A stretch of DNA of 64,000 bases from positions 5,952,001 through 6,016,000 of the forward strand of contig NZ_CP146022.1 of NCBI RefSeq assembly GCF_036967205.1, given 5' to 3'. A program made the translations under genes and the position numbers. The notes under the pieces were generated by a model. The model was not told the origin of the DNA. It saw only the letters and a program-made list of their open reading frames with translations, and did no database searches. Shown in pieces: positions 30,207 through 42,498 of this stretch. Each line of letters opens with the position of its first letter. The first letter of the stretch is position 1. This DNA comes from Streptomyces sp. Q6 (GTDB taxonomy: Bacteria; Actinomycetota; Actinomycetes; Streptomycetales; Streptomycetaceae).

Positions 30207-30896
30207 ATGGCTACCCATGTGATCACCGGCGCCGGTTCCGGCATCGGCGCCGCCGTCGCCCGCCGCCTCCACGCGCGCGGCGACGAACTCTTCCTCCACG
30301 CGCGCGACGCGGGCCGCGCCAAGGAACTCGCCGCCGAGTTCCCCGGCGCGCGCACCCTCGTCGGCGACCTCGCCGACCCGGACAAGCTGTCCTGGGCGTT
30401 CTCGCACCAGTCGCTGCCCGACCGGGTCGACTCGCTGCTGCACATCGCCGGCGTCGTCGACCTCGGCCCGGTCGGCGAACTCACCCCGAAGGCGTGGCGC
30501 CACCAGCTCAACGTCAACCTCATCGCCCCGGCCGAGCTGACCCGCCACCTCCTGCCCCAGCTCCGCGTCACCCAGGGCCACGTCCTCTTCGTGAACTCCG
30601 GCGCCGGTCTCAACGCCCACGCCGACTGGTCCGCGTACGCCGCCTCCAAGCACGGCCTGAAGGCCCTCGCGGACTCGCTGCGCCACGAGGAGCACGGCAA
30701 CGGCGTACGGGTCACCTCCGTGTACCCCGGCCGCACCGCGAGCCCCATGCAGGCCAAGGTCCACCAGCAGGAGGGCAAGGAGTACGACGCGTCCCGCTGG
30801 ATCGACCCGGAGTCCGTCGCCACGACGATCCTCATGGCCCTCGACCTCCCGCACGACGCCGAGGTCAACGACCTGACGGTCCGTCCGGGCCGCTGA
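30207..30896 (+). CDS. Short-chain dehydrogenase/reductase
   Basis: A 229-residue NAD(P)-dependent oxidoreductase. It has the cofactor motif TGAGSGIGAAVAR at the N-terminus, VGDLADPD for the adenine contact, HIAGVV for the NAG position, the catalytic Ser in FVNSGAG, and YAASK for the Tyr-x-x-x-Lys pair. The ATG at 30207 (with one at 30198) is too close to the previous stop to leave room for a promoter, so it is likely cotranscribed with the LOG-family gene. Substrate unknown. Confidence 0.85.
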   Translation: MATHVITGAGSGIGAAVARRLHARGDELFLHARDAGRAKELAAEFPGARTLVGDLADPDKLSWAFSHQSLPDRVDSLLHIAGVVDLGPVGELTPKAWRHQLNVNLIAPAELTRHLLPQLRVTQGHVLFVNSGAGLNAHADWSAYAASKHGLKALADSLRHEEHGNGVRVTSVYPGRTASPMQAKVHQQEGKEYDASRWIDPESVATTILMALDLPHDAEVNDLTVRPGR

Positions 30897-30897
30897 C

Positions 30898-31278
30898 GTG
30901 CCGGCCACGGGCGGGACCGCGATCCGCGCGTGGCTCGACGACGTCTGGGGGCGCGCGGAGGCCGCTGTGCTGCTGGCCGGTGGCGACACGGACGTGCCGC
31001 TCACCGAGCGCCCCGTGTGCGGCGAGGTGTACGACGCCGACGCGCTCGCCGAGCTGCGCGCCCTCACGACCGGCGGCGTCTTCGCGGACGACATCTGCCG
31101 CTGCCTCGGCGGCATGACCCTCGTCCTGCTCGACGCGGGCGGCGAGTTCATCGCGCGCGGCAGCCTGCACGGGCCGGAGACCGTCGCCTGGGAGCGCGCC
31201 CGGTTCCGCAACAACCTCGACCTCACCGACCCGGACGGCCTGCGCAGGTTCCTGGAGCGGGTGGGCGCCCCCTACTGA
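30898..31278 (+). CDS. Hypothetical protein downstream of the SDR
   Basis: A 126-residue soluble protein of unknown function. It contains AIRAWLDDVWGRAEAAVLL, a central region with two Cys (DDICRCLGGMTLVLLDAGGEF), and a C-terminal part with DPDGLRRFLERVGAP. The GTG starts two bases after the SDR stop, so the genes are translationally linked. No enzyme motif was recognised. Confidence 0.6.
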   Translation: MPATGGTAIRAWLDDVWGRAEAAVLLAGGDTDVPLTERPVCGEVYDADALAELRALTTGGVFADDICRCLGGMTLVLLDAGGEFIARGSLHGPETVAWERARFRNNLDLTDPDGLRRFLERVGAPY

Positions 31279-31315
31279 TGACCGGTCGCCGCGGCGCGTT
31301 ACGTACCCTTCCTGA

Positions 31316-32335
31316 GTGAGCGAAAAGAGCGACTTCAAATGGGGACCGGCCACCGGCGTCGGTTCCATGCCCGGTGGTGACGCCCGGGAGGCCGCCAAGA
31401 CCGTCACCGGTTCCTTCGAGAACGCCGAACAGGGGACGCCGTTCCTCGCCGAACTGCCCGCGCGCGGACCCGGCGCCGACATGATCGGGCGCACCGCCGG
31501 GCTGCTCGTCGACGTGTACGCGCGCGTGGAGCCCAGCGGCTGGCGCGTCGGCGACCGGCCCGGCCGGGACACCAAGCGCGCCAGGTCGTGGCTCGGCGAG
31601 GACCTCGACGCGCTCGAGGAGTTCACGCAGGGCTACGAGGGCCCGCTGAAGGTGCAGGTCGTCGGGCCGTGGACGCTCGCCGCCGCGCTGGAGCTGAGGA
31701 ACGGCGAGGCCGCGCTCTCGGACCCGGGCGCGTGCCGGGACCTCGCCGGATCGCTCGCGGAAGGGCTGCGCGAGCACCTCGCCGACGTGCGGCGCCGGGT
31801 GCCCGGCGCGCAGGTCGTGCTCCAGCTCGACGAGCCGTCCCTGATCTCCGTCCTGCGGGGTCAGGTCAAGACGGCCAGCACCTACCGCACCCACCGCGCC
31901 GTCGACCGCCAGGTCGTCGAGAGCGGGCTGCGCGACGTGCTCGCGGTGCACACCGGCGGACCCGTCGTCGTCCACTCCTGCGCGCCCGACGTGCCGTTCG
32001 CCCTGCTGCGCCGCTCCGGCGCCGACGCGATCTCGTTCGACTTCTCACTGCTCACCGAGCGTGACGACGACACGATCGGGGAGGCCGTCGAAGCCGGTAC
32101 GAAGCTCTTCGCCGGTGTCGTACCGGGCGTGGACAGTCCATTGTCGGACCCTGCCGGTAGCGTCATGGGTGTCAGGACGCTGTGGCGCAGGCTGGGGCTG
32201 AATCCGGGCTCTCTCGCGGAGTCGGTCGTGGTCACGCCGTCGTGCGGCCTCGCGGGTGCCTCACCGGCGTACGCCCGCGCGGCACTTGCCCACTGCGCCC
32301 GGGCGGCAAGATCACTCGCGGACAACCCTGAGTGA
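31316..32335 (+). CDS. MetE C-terminal-like (cobalamin-independent methionine synthase family) protein
   Basis: A 339-residue protein that matches only the catalytic half of MetE. It begins GPATGVGSMPGGDAREAAKT, has VVGPWTLAAALELRNGEA and LQLDEPSLISVLRG, and keeps zinc-ligand positions as HSC (VVVHSCAPDV) and Cys in TPSCGLAGAS. The N-terminal folate-polyglutamate domain of full MetE is missing, so it may use another methyl donor or be a non-canonical methyltransferase. TACCCT lies six bases before the GTG, indicating a leaderless start. Confidence 0.8.
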   Translation: MSEKSDFKWGPATGVGSMPGGDAREAAKTVTGSFENAEQGTPFLAELPARGPGADMIGRTAGLLVDVYARVEPSGWRVGDRPGRDTKRARSWLGEDLDALEEFTQGYEGPLKVQVVGPWTLAAALELRNGEAALSDPGACRDLAGSLAEGLREHLADVRRRVPGAQVVLQLDEPSLISVLRGQVKTASTYRTHRAVDRQVVESGLRDVLAVHTGGPVVVHSCAPDVPFALLRRSGADAISFDFSLLTERDDDTIGEAVEAGTKLFAGVVPGVDSPLSDPAGSVMGVRTLWRRLGLNPGSLAESVVVTPSCGLAGASPAYARAALAHCARAARSLADNPE

Positions 32336-32362
32336 CCGGGCACGAAGGCTGACTGAGGCTAA

Positions 32363-34594
<2,232 letters not shown>

Positions 34595-34833
34595 CGGTTG
34601 AAGGCCACCCGTTCGGCGCATATCAGATGCATAAGGGTGGCCGGGCCGCATTCGGGCAACCATCGCCGGGCGCGTCCGTCTGGTGCCCGTGGAAGCCTTC
34701 TGCGGCCTACTGTTGAGGTGTGCGCCTGCCGTGTCTTGCTGCGGATGGGGCATCTCCTGCTCACCAGAAGCTCATCGGGAGCCGGGGGAGCGGGCAGCGG
34801 ACGTGGGCACCGCCGGCTGTGAGAGGGACGGGA

Positions 34834-37277
34834 ATGGAACCGACCGAGAGCGCCGCCCCGGACTCACGCCTGCACCCGCGCCGACGGGCGCGGCGCGGTA
34901 CGGCTCGTCGCGTCGACGAGGGCGACAACAGCGACAGCGGTCACGGGGAGAACGAGCGCGGTGGTGTGGTGAACTGGCGCAATTGGTTGCGTGGAGGCGG
35001 ACGCGGAGTCGCCCGACTCGGCGTGGACCGGGCACGGGGGACGTCGCCCGGCCCGGTCGGCCCCGACGGCGCGCAGCGCCCCACCGGCCCGGCGGCGCAC
35101 GGAAGTTCGACCCCGACCCGCCGACGGGAGCCGCCCCCACGTCGGCCCCGTTCAGCACGAGCGGCCGCGTCGGCGTCGCCGTACCCGCCCGCAACCACCA
35201 GATCCCGCAGGCCGAGACCGCACGGGCCGCGGCGCTGCCGCTGCTGCCCGGCGCCGTCGTCGCGCTCGCCGCGGTGGTCCTCGGCGCCGGGTTCTACCGC
35301 GCGTTCAGCGGCCCCCACGCACTCTTCCCGTCCGGCACCGTCGGCTGGTCGCTCGCCGTCCTGACCGGCATCATCGTCGGCCATCTCGTCGCCCTCGGCC
35401 GCGACCGCTGGTGGGGCGGCACCGGATCCGGCGCCGCCCTCACCCTCGCCGTCCTGCTCCTGTACGGCTGGGTGCCCGCCGGGATGGTCAGCCTCACCGT
35501 CGTCGTGCTCGTCGGCATCGCCCGCAGGCACCGCTGGCGCCAGGGCGTGCTGCACGGCGCGATCGACATCCTCGGCATCGGCGCGGGCGCCCTGGTGCTC
35601 GCCGCGTTCGGCCGCCTGCCCTCCGTCGAGACGCCGTGGAAACCGGAGACCTGGGACCTCTACACCGCGCCCGAGGTCGCCCTCGTGGCCGCCGCCTACC
35701 TGCTCGTCACACGCTCCCTGCTCTGGTACGTGCACGCGCCGCGTCCCGCCGGACTGCCCACGGTCGCCCGTACGGCGCTCGTCCGGCAGGGCCTCGTCGG
35801 GATCGCGCTGCTCGGCATCGCGCCGCTCGTCTGCGTCGTCGCCATCGCCCTGCCGGTGCTCCTGCCGCTGTTCTCGATCCCGCTGATCGCGCTCGACTCG
35901 ACGCTGTGGATCGCGCGGGCCCGCGCCGAGGAGCAGCTGCGCGACCCGCTCACCGGACTGCCCAACCGGCAGTGGCTGCTGGAGCGGACCTGGAGCGCGC
36001 TCGACGACGCCGAGCGGATCGGGGCGCGCAGCGCGCTCCTGCTGATCGACCTCGACCGCTTCCGTTCGGTCAACGACACGCTCGGGCACCTTGCCGGCGA
36101 CCGGCTCCTGCTGCAGATCGCGGACCGGCTGAGAGCGGCCCTGCCGCGCGGGGCCGAGGCGGCCCGGCTCGGCGGCGACGAGTTCGCCGTGCTCCTCCCG
36201 GTCGCCGACTCCACGACGTCCGCGACCCGTGTGGCCCGCAACCTGGTCGCCGCGCTCGGCTCACCGCTCGACCTCGACGGTCTGACACTGGTCCTGGAGG
36301 CGAGCGCGGGACTCGCCGTCTTCCCCGACCACGCCCTGGACGCGGAGGGCCTGCTGCGTCGGGCCGACGTCGCGATGTACCAGGCGAAGCGGGACCGTAC
36401 GGGCGTCGAGGTGTACGAGTCGAAGCGCGACTCGAACACCCCCGACCGGCTCGGTCTGCTGGGCGACCTGCGCCGCGCGCTCGACGCCGGCGACGTGGAG
36501 CTGCACTACCAGCCGAAGGTCCGCTTCGACGGGCACGTGGCGGGCCTGGAGGCGCTCGTGCGGTGGGTGCACCCCGAGCGAGGGAAGGTTCCGCCTGACG
36601 AGTTCATCGCCATCGCTGAGTCGTCCGGACTCATGCCGCACCTGACCGAGTACGTCCTGGACACGGCGCTCGCGCAGGTCGCGCGCTGGCGGGCCCAGGG
36701 GCTGTTCGTCCCGGTCGCGGTCAATGTCTCCCCGCGTGACGTGCACACCCCCGGCTTCGCCGGAACGGTCGCGGCGCGTCTCGCCCGGCACGGCGTCCCC
36801 GCCGGATCCCTCCAGCTGGAGATAACGGAACACGTCCTCCTGGAGGACCCGCAGCGGGCCGCCGACACCCTGGCCGGACTGACCGGGCACGGCGTGAAGA
36901 TGTCGCTCGACGACTTCGGCACCGGGTACTCCTCGCTCGTGCACCTGCGGCGCCTGCCGGTCAGCGAGCTGAAGATCGACCGGTCGTTCGTGGCCCGGCT
37001 CGCCGTGGACAACGAGGACGCGGAGATCGTCCGCTGCACCGTCGACCTCGCCCACTCACTGGGCCTGCTCGTCGTCGCCGAGGGCGTCGAGGACGACGAG
37101 ACGTGGGAGCGCCTGCGCGACCTGGGGTGCGACGCGGTGCAGGGCTGGCTCGTCGCCGCGGCGATGCCGCCGGACGAGACGACCGCGTGGCTGCGGGCCC
37201 GCGGGCCGCGCGGCTGGCAGCGGGAGCCCGCGGCCCTTCCGGCGGCCCCGGCGGACGAGCCCGGGGCGGTCGGCTGA
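34834..37277 (+). CDS. rmdB: Membrane GGDEF-EAL c-di-GMP enzyme (RmdB-like), apparent frameshift
   Basis: A c-di-GMP signalling protein. The best start is the ATG at 34834 (MEPTESAAPDS), with GAGAGGGACGGG just upstream. That frame codes to about 35100, then good codon use moves to the frame that is one base back. Adding one G at 35101-35102 joins the halves as AHGKFDPDPPTG. Downstream are about six membrane helices (from LLPGAVVALAAVVLGAGFY), a GGDEF domain with intact LGGDEF (36171) and an EAL domain with EALVRW (36549), both apparently active. The gene lies between ligA and gatC, like RmdB of S. coelicolor, a phosphodiesterase affecting development. The frameshift may be a sequencing error. 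Confidence 0.8.
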
Positions 37278-37400
37278 CGCCGGAGCGCGTCGATCACGCA
37301 GCTCCGGGAAGAGGGCCGGAACAAACCGTTTACCGGGCACGGGTCCCGGCCCCATAGGATTGGCCCCAAACCACACACTCTCACCCCAGAGGATCGCTGC

Positions 37401-37697
37401 ATGCCTGGCATCACGCGCGAGGAGGTCGCCCACCTCGCACGGCTGGCGCGTCTGGAGCTCAAGGCCGAAGAACTGGATCACTTCGCCGGCCAGCTCGACG
37501 ACATCATCGGCGCGGTCGCCCGCGTCAGTGAGGTCGCCGACCAAGACGTACCGCCGACCTCCCACCCGCTGCCGCTGACGAACGTCATGCGCGCGGACGA
37601 GGTCCGTCCGTCGCTCACCCCCGAGCAGGCGCTCTCCGGCGCCCCGGCCCAGGAGCAGCAGCGTTTCAAGGTGCCGCAGATCCTGGGGGAGGACTAA
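37401..37697 (+). CDS. gatC: Asp-tRNA(Asn)/Glu-tRNA(Gln) amidotransferase subunit C
   Basis: The small subunit that stabilises the GatAB complex. The 98-residue protein has the family start [18 protein letters not shown] and the [19 protein letters not shown] region that wraps around GatA. It is the first gene of gatC-gatA-small protein-gatB. A TAGGAT -10-like box is at 37355-37360, 41 bases before the ATG, and AGAGGA is the ribosome site. gatA starts six bases later. Confidence 0.95.
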   Translation: MPGITREEVAHLARLARLELKAEELDHFAGQLDDIIGAVARVSEVADQDVPPTSHPLPLTNVMRADEVRPSLTPEQALSGAPAQEQQRFKVPQILGED

Positions 37698-37702
37698 TCA
37701 CC

Positions 37703-39208
37703 ATGACGGACACCCACGTCACCATCATCAAGCTCACCGCCGCCGAGATCGCCGAGAAGATCGCTTCCGGCGAGCTCACGGCCGTCGAGGTCACCGAGGC
37801 CCACCTGGCCCGGATCGAGGCCGTCGACGAGAAGGTGCACGCCTTCCTGCACGTCGACCGCGAGGGTGCGCTCGCGCAGGCCCGCGCCGTCGACGAGAAG
37901 CGCGCCCGGGGCGAGAAGCTCGGCCCGCTGGCCGGCGTCCCGCTCGCGCTGAAGGACATCTTCACCACCGAGGGCGTGCCGACCACGGTCGGCTCCAAGA
38001 TCCTCGAAGGCTGGATCCCGCCGTACGACGCGACGGTCACGAAGCGGCTCAAGGCCGCCGACGTCGTCATCCTCGGCAAGACCAACATGGACGAGTTCGC
38101 CATGGGGTCGTCGACGGAGAACAGCGCGTACGGCCCGACGGGCAACCCGTGGGACCTCACCCGCATCCCCGGCGGCTCGGGCGGCGGCTCCAGCGCGGCC
38201 CTCGCCGCGTACCAGGCCCCGCTCGCCATCGGCACGGACACCGGCGGTTCCATCCGCCAGCCCGCCGCCGTCACCGGCACCGTCGGCGTCAAGCCCACGT
38301 ACGGCGGCGTCTCGCGCTACGGCATGGTCGCCTTCTCCAGCTCCCTGGACCAGGGCGGCCCCTGTGCCCGTACGGTCCTCGACGCGGCGCTGCTGCACGA
38401 GGCCATCGCCGGGCACGACCCGCTCGACTCCACGTCCATCGACGCCCCGGTCCCGCCGGTCGTCGAGGCCGCGCGCAACGGCTCGGTGCGGGGCATGCGC
38501 GTCGGTGTCGTCAAGCAGTTCCGCGGCGAGGGCTACCAGGCCGGTGTCGTGCAGCGCTTCGACGAGTCCGTCGAGCTCCTGAAGTCGCTGGGCGCCGAGA
38601 TCGTCGAGCTGGACTGCCCGACGTTCGACCTCGCCCTGTCGGCGTACTACCTGATCGCGCCGTCCGAGTGCTCCTCGAACCTCGCCCGGTTCGACGCCAT
38701 GCGCTACGGCCTGCGCGTCGGTGACGACGGCACGAAGTCCGCCGAGGACGTCACCGCGCTGACCCGCGAGGCCGGCTTCGGCGACGAGGTCAAGCGCCGC
38801 ATCATCCTGGGCACGTACGCGCTGAGCTCCGGCTACTACGACGCGTACTACGGCAGCGCCCAGAAGGTCCGCACGCTCATCACGCGCGAGTTCGAGGCCG
38901 CGTTCGAGCAGGTCGACGTCATCGTGTCGCCGACGACGCCGACCACCGCCTTCCCGATCGGCGAGCGCGCCGACGACCCGATGGCGATGTACCTCGCGGA
39001 CCTGTGCACCATTCCGACCAACCTGGCCGGCAACTCCGCCATGTCGCTGCCCTGCGGCCTCGCGCCGGAGGACGGCCTGCCCGTCGGCCTGCAGATCATC
39101 GCTCCCGCCATGAAGGACGACCGTCTGTACAAGGTCGGCGCCGCCGTCGAGGCCGCCTTCGTGGAAAAGTGGGGGCACCCGCTGCTCGAGGAGGCACCGT
39201 CGCTGTGA
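37703..39208 (+). CDS. gatA: Asp-tRNA(Asn)/Glu-tRNA(Gln) amidotransferase subunit A
   Basis: The glutaminase subunit, an amidase-signature enzyme of 501 residues. It releases ammonia from glutamine and feeds it to GatB. The signature [20 protein letters not shown] carries the cis-Ser, and [12 protein letters not shown] the Ser nucleophile; the catalytic Lys is in PLALKDIF. The stop overlaps the next GTG by four bases, so the small membrane gene is coupled to it. Confidence 0.97.
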   Translation: MTDTHVTIIKLTAAEIAEKIASGELTAVEVTEAHLARIEAVDEKVHAFLHVDREGALAQARAVDEKRARGEKLGPLAGVPLALKDIFTTEGVPTTVGSKILEGWIPPYDATVTKRLKAADVVILGKTNMDEFAMGSSTENSAYGPTGNPWDLTRIPGGSGGGSSAALAAYQAPLAIGTDTGGSIRQPAAVTGTVGVKPTYGGVSRYGMVAFSSSLDQGGPCARTVLDAALLHEAIAGHDPLDSTSIDAPVPPVVEAARNGSVRGMRVGVVKQFRGEGYQAGVVQRFDESVELLKSLGAEIVELDCPTFDLALSAYYLIAPSECSSNLARFDAMRYGLRVGDDGTKSAEDVTALTREAGFGDEVKRRIILGTYALSSGYYDAYYGSAQKVRTLITREFEAAFEQVDVIVSPTTPTTAFPIGERADDPMAMYLADLCTIPTNLAGNSAMSLPCGLAPEDGLPVGLQIIAPAMKDDRLYKVGAAVEAAFVEKWGHPLLEEAPSL

Positions 39209-39444
39209 GTGCACTGAACAAGGCCAAGGGCTTCAAGAAGTCCAAGTCCGGCACCTACCTGTCGATCGGGACGACCGCTTTCGGCGCGCTCAGCGTCATG
39301 AAGCAGGCGAAGAAGGCGCGGACCGAGAACGACACCCTGCGTCTCGTCGACGCCGTCGTCTCCGCCGCCGCCATCGCCACCGGCATCGCCCTGCTGCTGC
39401 GCGAACTGAAGCGGCTCGGCGACGACGACGTCCTGCTGGGCTGA
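39205..39444 (+). CDS. Small membrane-associated protein inside the gat operon
   Basis: A 79-residue basic protein that begins [19 protein letters not shown] and has one helix likely to enter the membrane ([22 protein letters not shown]). The GTG overlaps the gatA stop, and gatB follows after 19 bases, so it is cotranscribed with the amidotransferase. No gat function is known for it. Its coupling between gatA and gatB suggests a conserved link in Streptomyces. Confidence 0.8.
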   Translation: MSALNKAKGFKKSKSGTYLSIGTTAFGALSVMKQAKKARTENDTLRLVDAVVSAAAIATGIALLLRELKRLGDDDVLLG

Positions 39445-39463
39445 GAGGGAAGTACCAGAAATC

Positions 39464-40984
39464 GTGACTGCCACGACCACACCCGAGCTGCTGTCGTACG
39501 AGGACGCTCTCGCGTCGTACGACCCCGTCATGGGCCTTGAGGTCCATGTCGAGCTCGGCACCAAGACGAAGATGTTCTGCGGCTGCTCCACCGAGCTGAA
39601 GCAGGACGCCAACAGCCAGACCTGCCCGACCTGTCTCGGCCTGCCCGGCGCGCTGCCGGTCGTGAACGAGATCGGCGTCGAGTCGGCCATCAAGATCGGC
39701 CTCGCGCTGCACTGCGAGATCGCCGAGTGGTGCCGCTTCGCCCGGAAGAACTACTTCTATCCGGACATGCCGAAGAACTTCCAGACCTCCCAGTACGACG
39801 AGCCCATCGCCTTCAACGGCTACCTCGACGTACAGCTGGAGGACGGCGAGGTCTTCCGCGTGGAGATCGAGCGCGCCCACATGGAGGAGGACACCGGCAA
39901 GTCGACGCACGTCGGCGGTGCCACCGGCCGCATCCACGGCGCCTCGCACTCGCTGCTCGACTACAACCGCGCCGGCATCCCGCTCATCGAGATCGTCACC
40001 AAGCCCATCGAGGGCGCGGGCGAGCGGGCCCCCGAGGTCGCCAAGGCGTACGTCGCCGAGCTGCGCGAGGTCATCAAGTCGCTCGACGTGTCCGAGGCCC
40101 GGATGGACAAGGGCCAGATGCGCTGCGACGTGAACCTGTCCCTGCGTCCCCACGGGACCAAGGAGTTCGGCACGCGCAGCGAGACGAAGAACGTCAACTC
40201 GCTGCGCTCCGTCGAGCGCGCCGCCCGCTTCGAGATCCAGCGGCACGCCGCCGTGCTGTCCTCGGGCGGAACGATCGTGCAGGAGACCCGTCACTTCCAC
40301 GAGGAGGACGGCTCCACCACCTCGGGCCGCATCAAGGACAACGCCGAGGACTACCGCTACTTCCCCGAGCCGGACCTGGTGCCGGTGGCCCCCTCCCGCG
40401 AGTGGGTCGAGGAACTGCGCGCCGGTCTCCCGGAGCTGCCGCTCGCGCAGCGCAACCGGCTGATCGAGGAGTGGGGCATCACCGCCCACGACATGCAGTC
40501 GATCCGCAACGCCGGCGCCATCGGCCCGATCGTCGCGACGATCAACGCCGGGGCCGACTCCACGTCCGCCCGCAAGTGGTGGATGGGTGAGCTGGCGCGC
40601 AACGCCAACGAGCAGGGGGTCGAGGTCGGCGCGCTGCCGATCACGCCCGAGCACGTGGCGCGCGTCTCGGAGCTCGTCGCCGCGGGCGACCTCAACGACA
40701 AGCTGGCCCGTCAGGTCATCGACGGCGTGCTCAAGGGCGAGGGCACGCCCGACGAGGTCGTCGAGAAGCGCGGCCTGAAGGTCGTCTCCGACGAGGGCGC
40801 GCTCACCACCGCCGTGGACGAGGCCATCGCCGGCAACCCGGGCGTCGCCGACAAGATCCGCGGCGGCAAGGTCGCCGCCGCCGGCGCCCTGGTGGGCGCC
40901 GTCATGAAGGCGACCCGGGGTCAGGCCGACGCGGCCCGCGTCAAGGAACTGATCCTGGAGAAGCTGGGCGTCTCCGACGGCTGA
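39464..40984 (+). CDS. gatB: Asp-tRNA(Asn)/Glu-tRNA(Gln) amidotransferase subunit B
   Basis: The tRNA-binding and kinase subunit, 506 residues. The start is [20 protein letters not shown], with the zinc cysteines in FCGCS and [32 protein letters not shown] and [19 protein letters not shown] are family motifs. The YqeY-like tail ends [10 protein letters not shown]. It phosphorylates and transamidates mischarged Glu-tRNA(Gln) or Asp-tRNA(Asn). The GTG has AGGGAAG upstream. Confidence 0.97.
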   Translation: MTATTTPELLSYEDALASYDPVMGLEVHVELGTKTKMFCGCSTELKQDANSQTCPTCLGLPGALPVVNEIGVESAIKIGLALHCEIAEWCRFARKNYFYPDMPKNFQTSQYDEPIAFNGYLDVQLEDGEVFRVEIERAHMEEDTGKSTHVGGATGRIHGASHSLLDYNRAGIPLIEIVTKPIEGAGERAPEVAKAYVAELREVIKSLDVSEARMDKGQMRCDVNLSLRPHGTKEFGTRSETKNVNSLRSVERAARFEIQRHAAVLSSGGTIVQETRHFHEEDGSTTSGRIKDNAEDYRYFPEPDLVPVAPSREWVEELRAGLPELPLAQRNRLIEEWGITAHDMQSIRNAGAIGPIVATINAGADSTSARKWWMGELARNANEQGVEVGALPITPEHVARVSELVAAGDLNDKLARQVIDGVLKGEGTPDEVVEKRGLKVVSDEGALTTAVDEAIAGNPGVADKIRGGKVAAAGALVGAVMKATRGQADAARVKELILEKLGVSDG

Positions 40985-40992
40985 GCGAATCG

Positions 40993-41028
40993 GGCGGCGG
41001 CGCATCGGGGAGCCGATGTGCCGCCGCC
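40993..41028 (+). terminator. gat operon terminator
   Basis: A 16-bp stem (GGCGGCGGCGCATCGG pairing with CCGATGTGCCGCCGCC, one G-U pair) with a four-base loop starts nine bases after the gatB stop and is followed by TCTTCGT. Very stable for its place at the operon end. Confidence 0.8.
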
Positions 41029-41092
41029 TCTTCGTGTCCACGTCGCGGGGCCCCGCCCCGGACCCCGCCCCCAGAACGCCGGAGAGGCCTGA

Positions 41093-42337
41093 GTGCTGCT
41101 CACCTCCCTCGCCCTGCTCGCCGTCACGCTCGCCTTCGCGGTGGTACGCCCCCGCAACTGGCCGGAGGCGGTCGCCGCCGTACCCGCGGCCGGTGCCGCC
41201 ATGGCCGTCGGCGCCGTCTCGCCCGCCCACGCCTGGGCCGAGACGCAGGAGCTGCTCCCCGTCGTCGGGTTCCTCGCCGCGATCCTGCTCCTCGCGCAAC
41301 TCTGCGCCGACGAAGGACTGTTCAAGGCGGCCGGTGACGCCGTCGCGCGGGCCTGCCACGGCAGTCCGCGGCGGATGCTCGGCGGGGTGTTCGCCGTCGC
41401 CGCCGTCATCACCGCCGTCCTGAGCCTGGACGCCACCGTCGTCCTGCTCACCCCGGTCGTCTTCGCCACCGCCGCCCGGATCGGCGCGAGCCCCCGCCCG
41501 CACGTCTACGCGAGCGCCCACCTCGCCAACTCGGCGTCCCTCCTGCTCCCCGTCTCCAACCTGACGAACCTGCTGGCCTTCGCCGCGAGCGGGCTCACCT
41601 TCAGCCGGTTCGCCGGGCTGATGGCCCTGCCCTGGCTGGCCGCGATCGGCGTCGAGTACGCGGTGTTCCGGCGGTACTTCGCCGACGACCTCGCCGCGCC
41701 CGCGCACGAGCCCGACGACGTGGAACCCACCGGGGTACCGGTGTTCACCCTCGTCGTCCTCGCCCTCACCCTCGCCGGGTTCGTCGTCACGTCGTTCGCC
41801 GGGATCGAGCCGCTGTGGGCGGCGCTCGCGGGCGCGCTCGTGCTCGGGGCCAGGGCGCTGGCCCGGCGCCACAGCACCCCGCGCGAGCTGGTCGGCGCGG
41901 CCAATCTGCCGTTCTGCGTCTTCGTCCTCGCGCTCGGCGTCGTCGTGAAGGCGGTCGTCGACAACGGACTCGGCGACGCCCTCGGCCACGTCCTGCCGGA
42001 CGGATCGTCCCTGCCGGCCCTGCTCGCCGTCGCCGGGGTCGCCGCGCTGCTCGCCAACCTCATCAACAACCTGCCCGCGGTCCTCGCCCTGCTGCCGGTG
42101 GTCGCCCCGGCCGGACCCGGGCCGGTCCTCGCCGCCCTGATCGGCGTCAATCTCGGGCCCAACCTCACGTACGTGGGATCGCTGGCGACCCTGCTGTGGC
42201 GGCGCATCGTGCACGCCCACGGCACCGAGCCGGAGCTGGGGGAGTTCACCCGGCTCGGGCTGCTCACCGTGCCCGCCACGCTGCTCGCCTCCACCGTGGC
42301 GCTCTGGGCCGGACTCCTAGTCCTCGGCCGGCCGTAG
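41093..42337 (+). CDS. ArsB/NhaD (SLC13-like) family ion transporter
   Basis: A 414-residue integral membrane protein with about eleven helices. The start LLTSLALLAVTLAFAVV leads into the family halves. The paired hallmark loops are SNLTNLLAF in the first half and NNLPAVLALLPVV plus LGPNLTYVGSLATLLW in the second, as in ArsB and the wider ion-transporter superfamily. Arsenite, sodium or a dicarboxylate are all possible cargoes; no ars genes lie nearby. GGAGAGG precedes the GTG. Confidence 0.82.
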   Translation: MLLTSLALLAVTLAFAVVRPRNWPEAVAAVPAAGAAMAVGAVSPAHAWAETQELLPVVGFLAAILLLAQLCADEGLFKAAGDAVARACHGSPRRMLGGVFAVAAVITAVLSLDATVVLLTPVVFATAARIGASPRPHVYASAHLANSASLLLPVSNLTNLLAFAASGLTFSRFAGLMALPWLAAIGVEYAVFRRYFADDLAAPAHEPDDVEPTGVPVFTLVVLALTLAGFVVTSFAGIEPLWAALAGALVLGARALARRHSTPRELVGAANLPFCVFVLALGVVVKAVVDNGLGDALGHVLPDGSSLPALLAVAGVAALLANLINNLPAVLALLPVVAPAGPGPVLAALIGVNLGPNLTYVGSLATLLWRRIVHAHGTEPELGEFTRLGLLTVPATLLASTVALWAGLLVLGRP

Positions 42338-42464
42338 CCACCCGTCGCGCGGACCCCGGTGGTTGGACCTTTGTCCCGAACCCTTGGACGTTTACGTTTC
42401 GGCTGGTTCTCGTACTTCCCAGGGTCATCTGGCCTCGCTACCGTCCCCGCCGAATCACTCAATG

Positions 42465-42479
42465 GGTCTGATGCAGACC
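42465..42479. promoter_or_regulatory. Palindrome upstream of the phospholipase C gene
   Basis: GGTCTG and CAGACC match exactly around a three-base atg spacer, 20 bases before the phospholipase start. It could be an operator or a short mRNA hairpin ahead of the GGAGG ribosome site. About 90 bases further up, two TTGGAC-TTT elements lie 21 bases apart. Confidence 0.4.
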
Positions 42480-42498
42480 ATTACGTGCGGAGGCAGCT

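Noticed and set aside
34720-35364. Possible separate small gene before the RmdB-like gene
   Set aside because: Its good codon use ends near 35100 exactly where the membrane-domain frame becomes good, so a frameshift in one gene explains it better.
39296-42220. Long antisense reading frame of about 970 codons opposite gatB and the ion transporter
   Set aside because: Overlaps two clear genes and a terminator; no domain or ribosome site.
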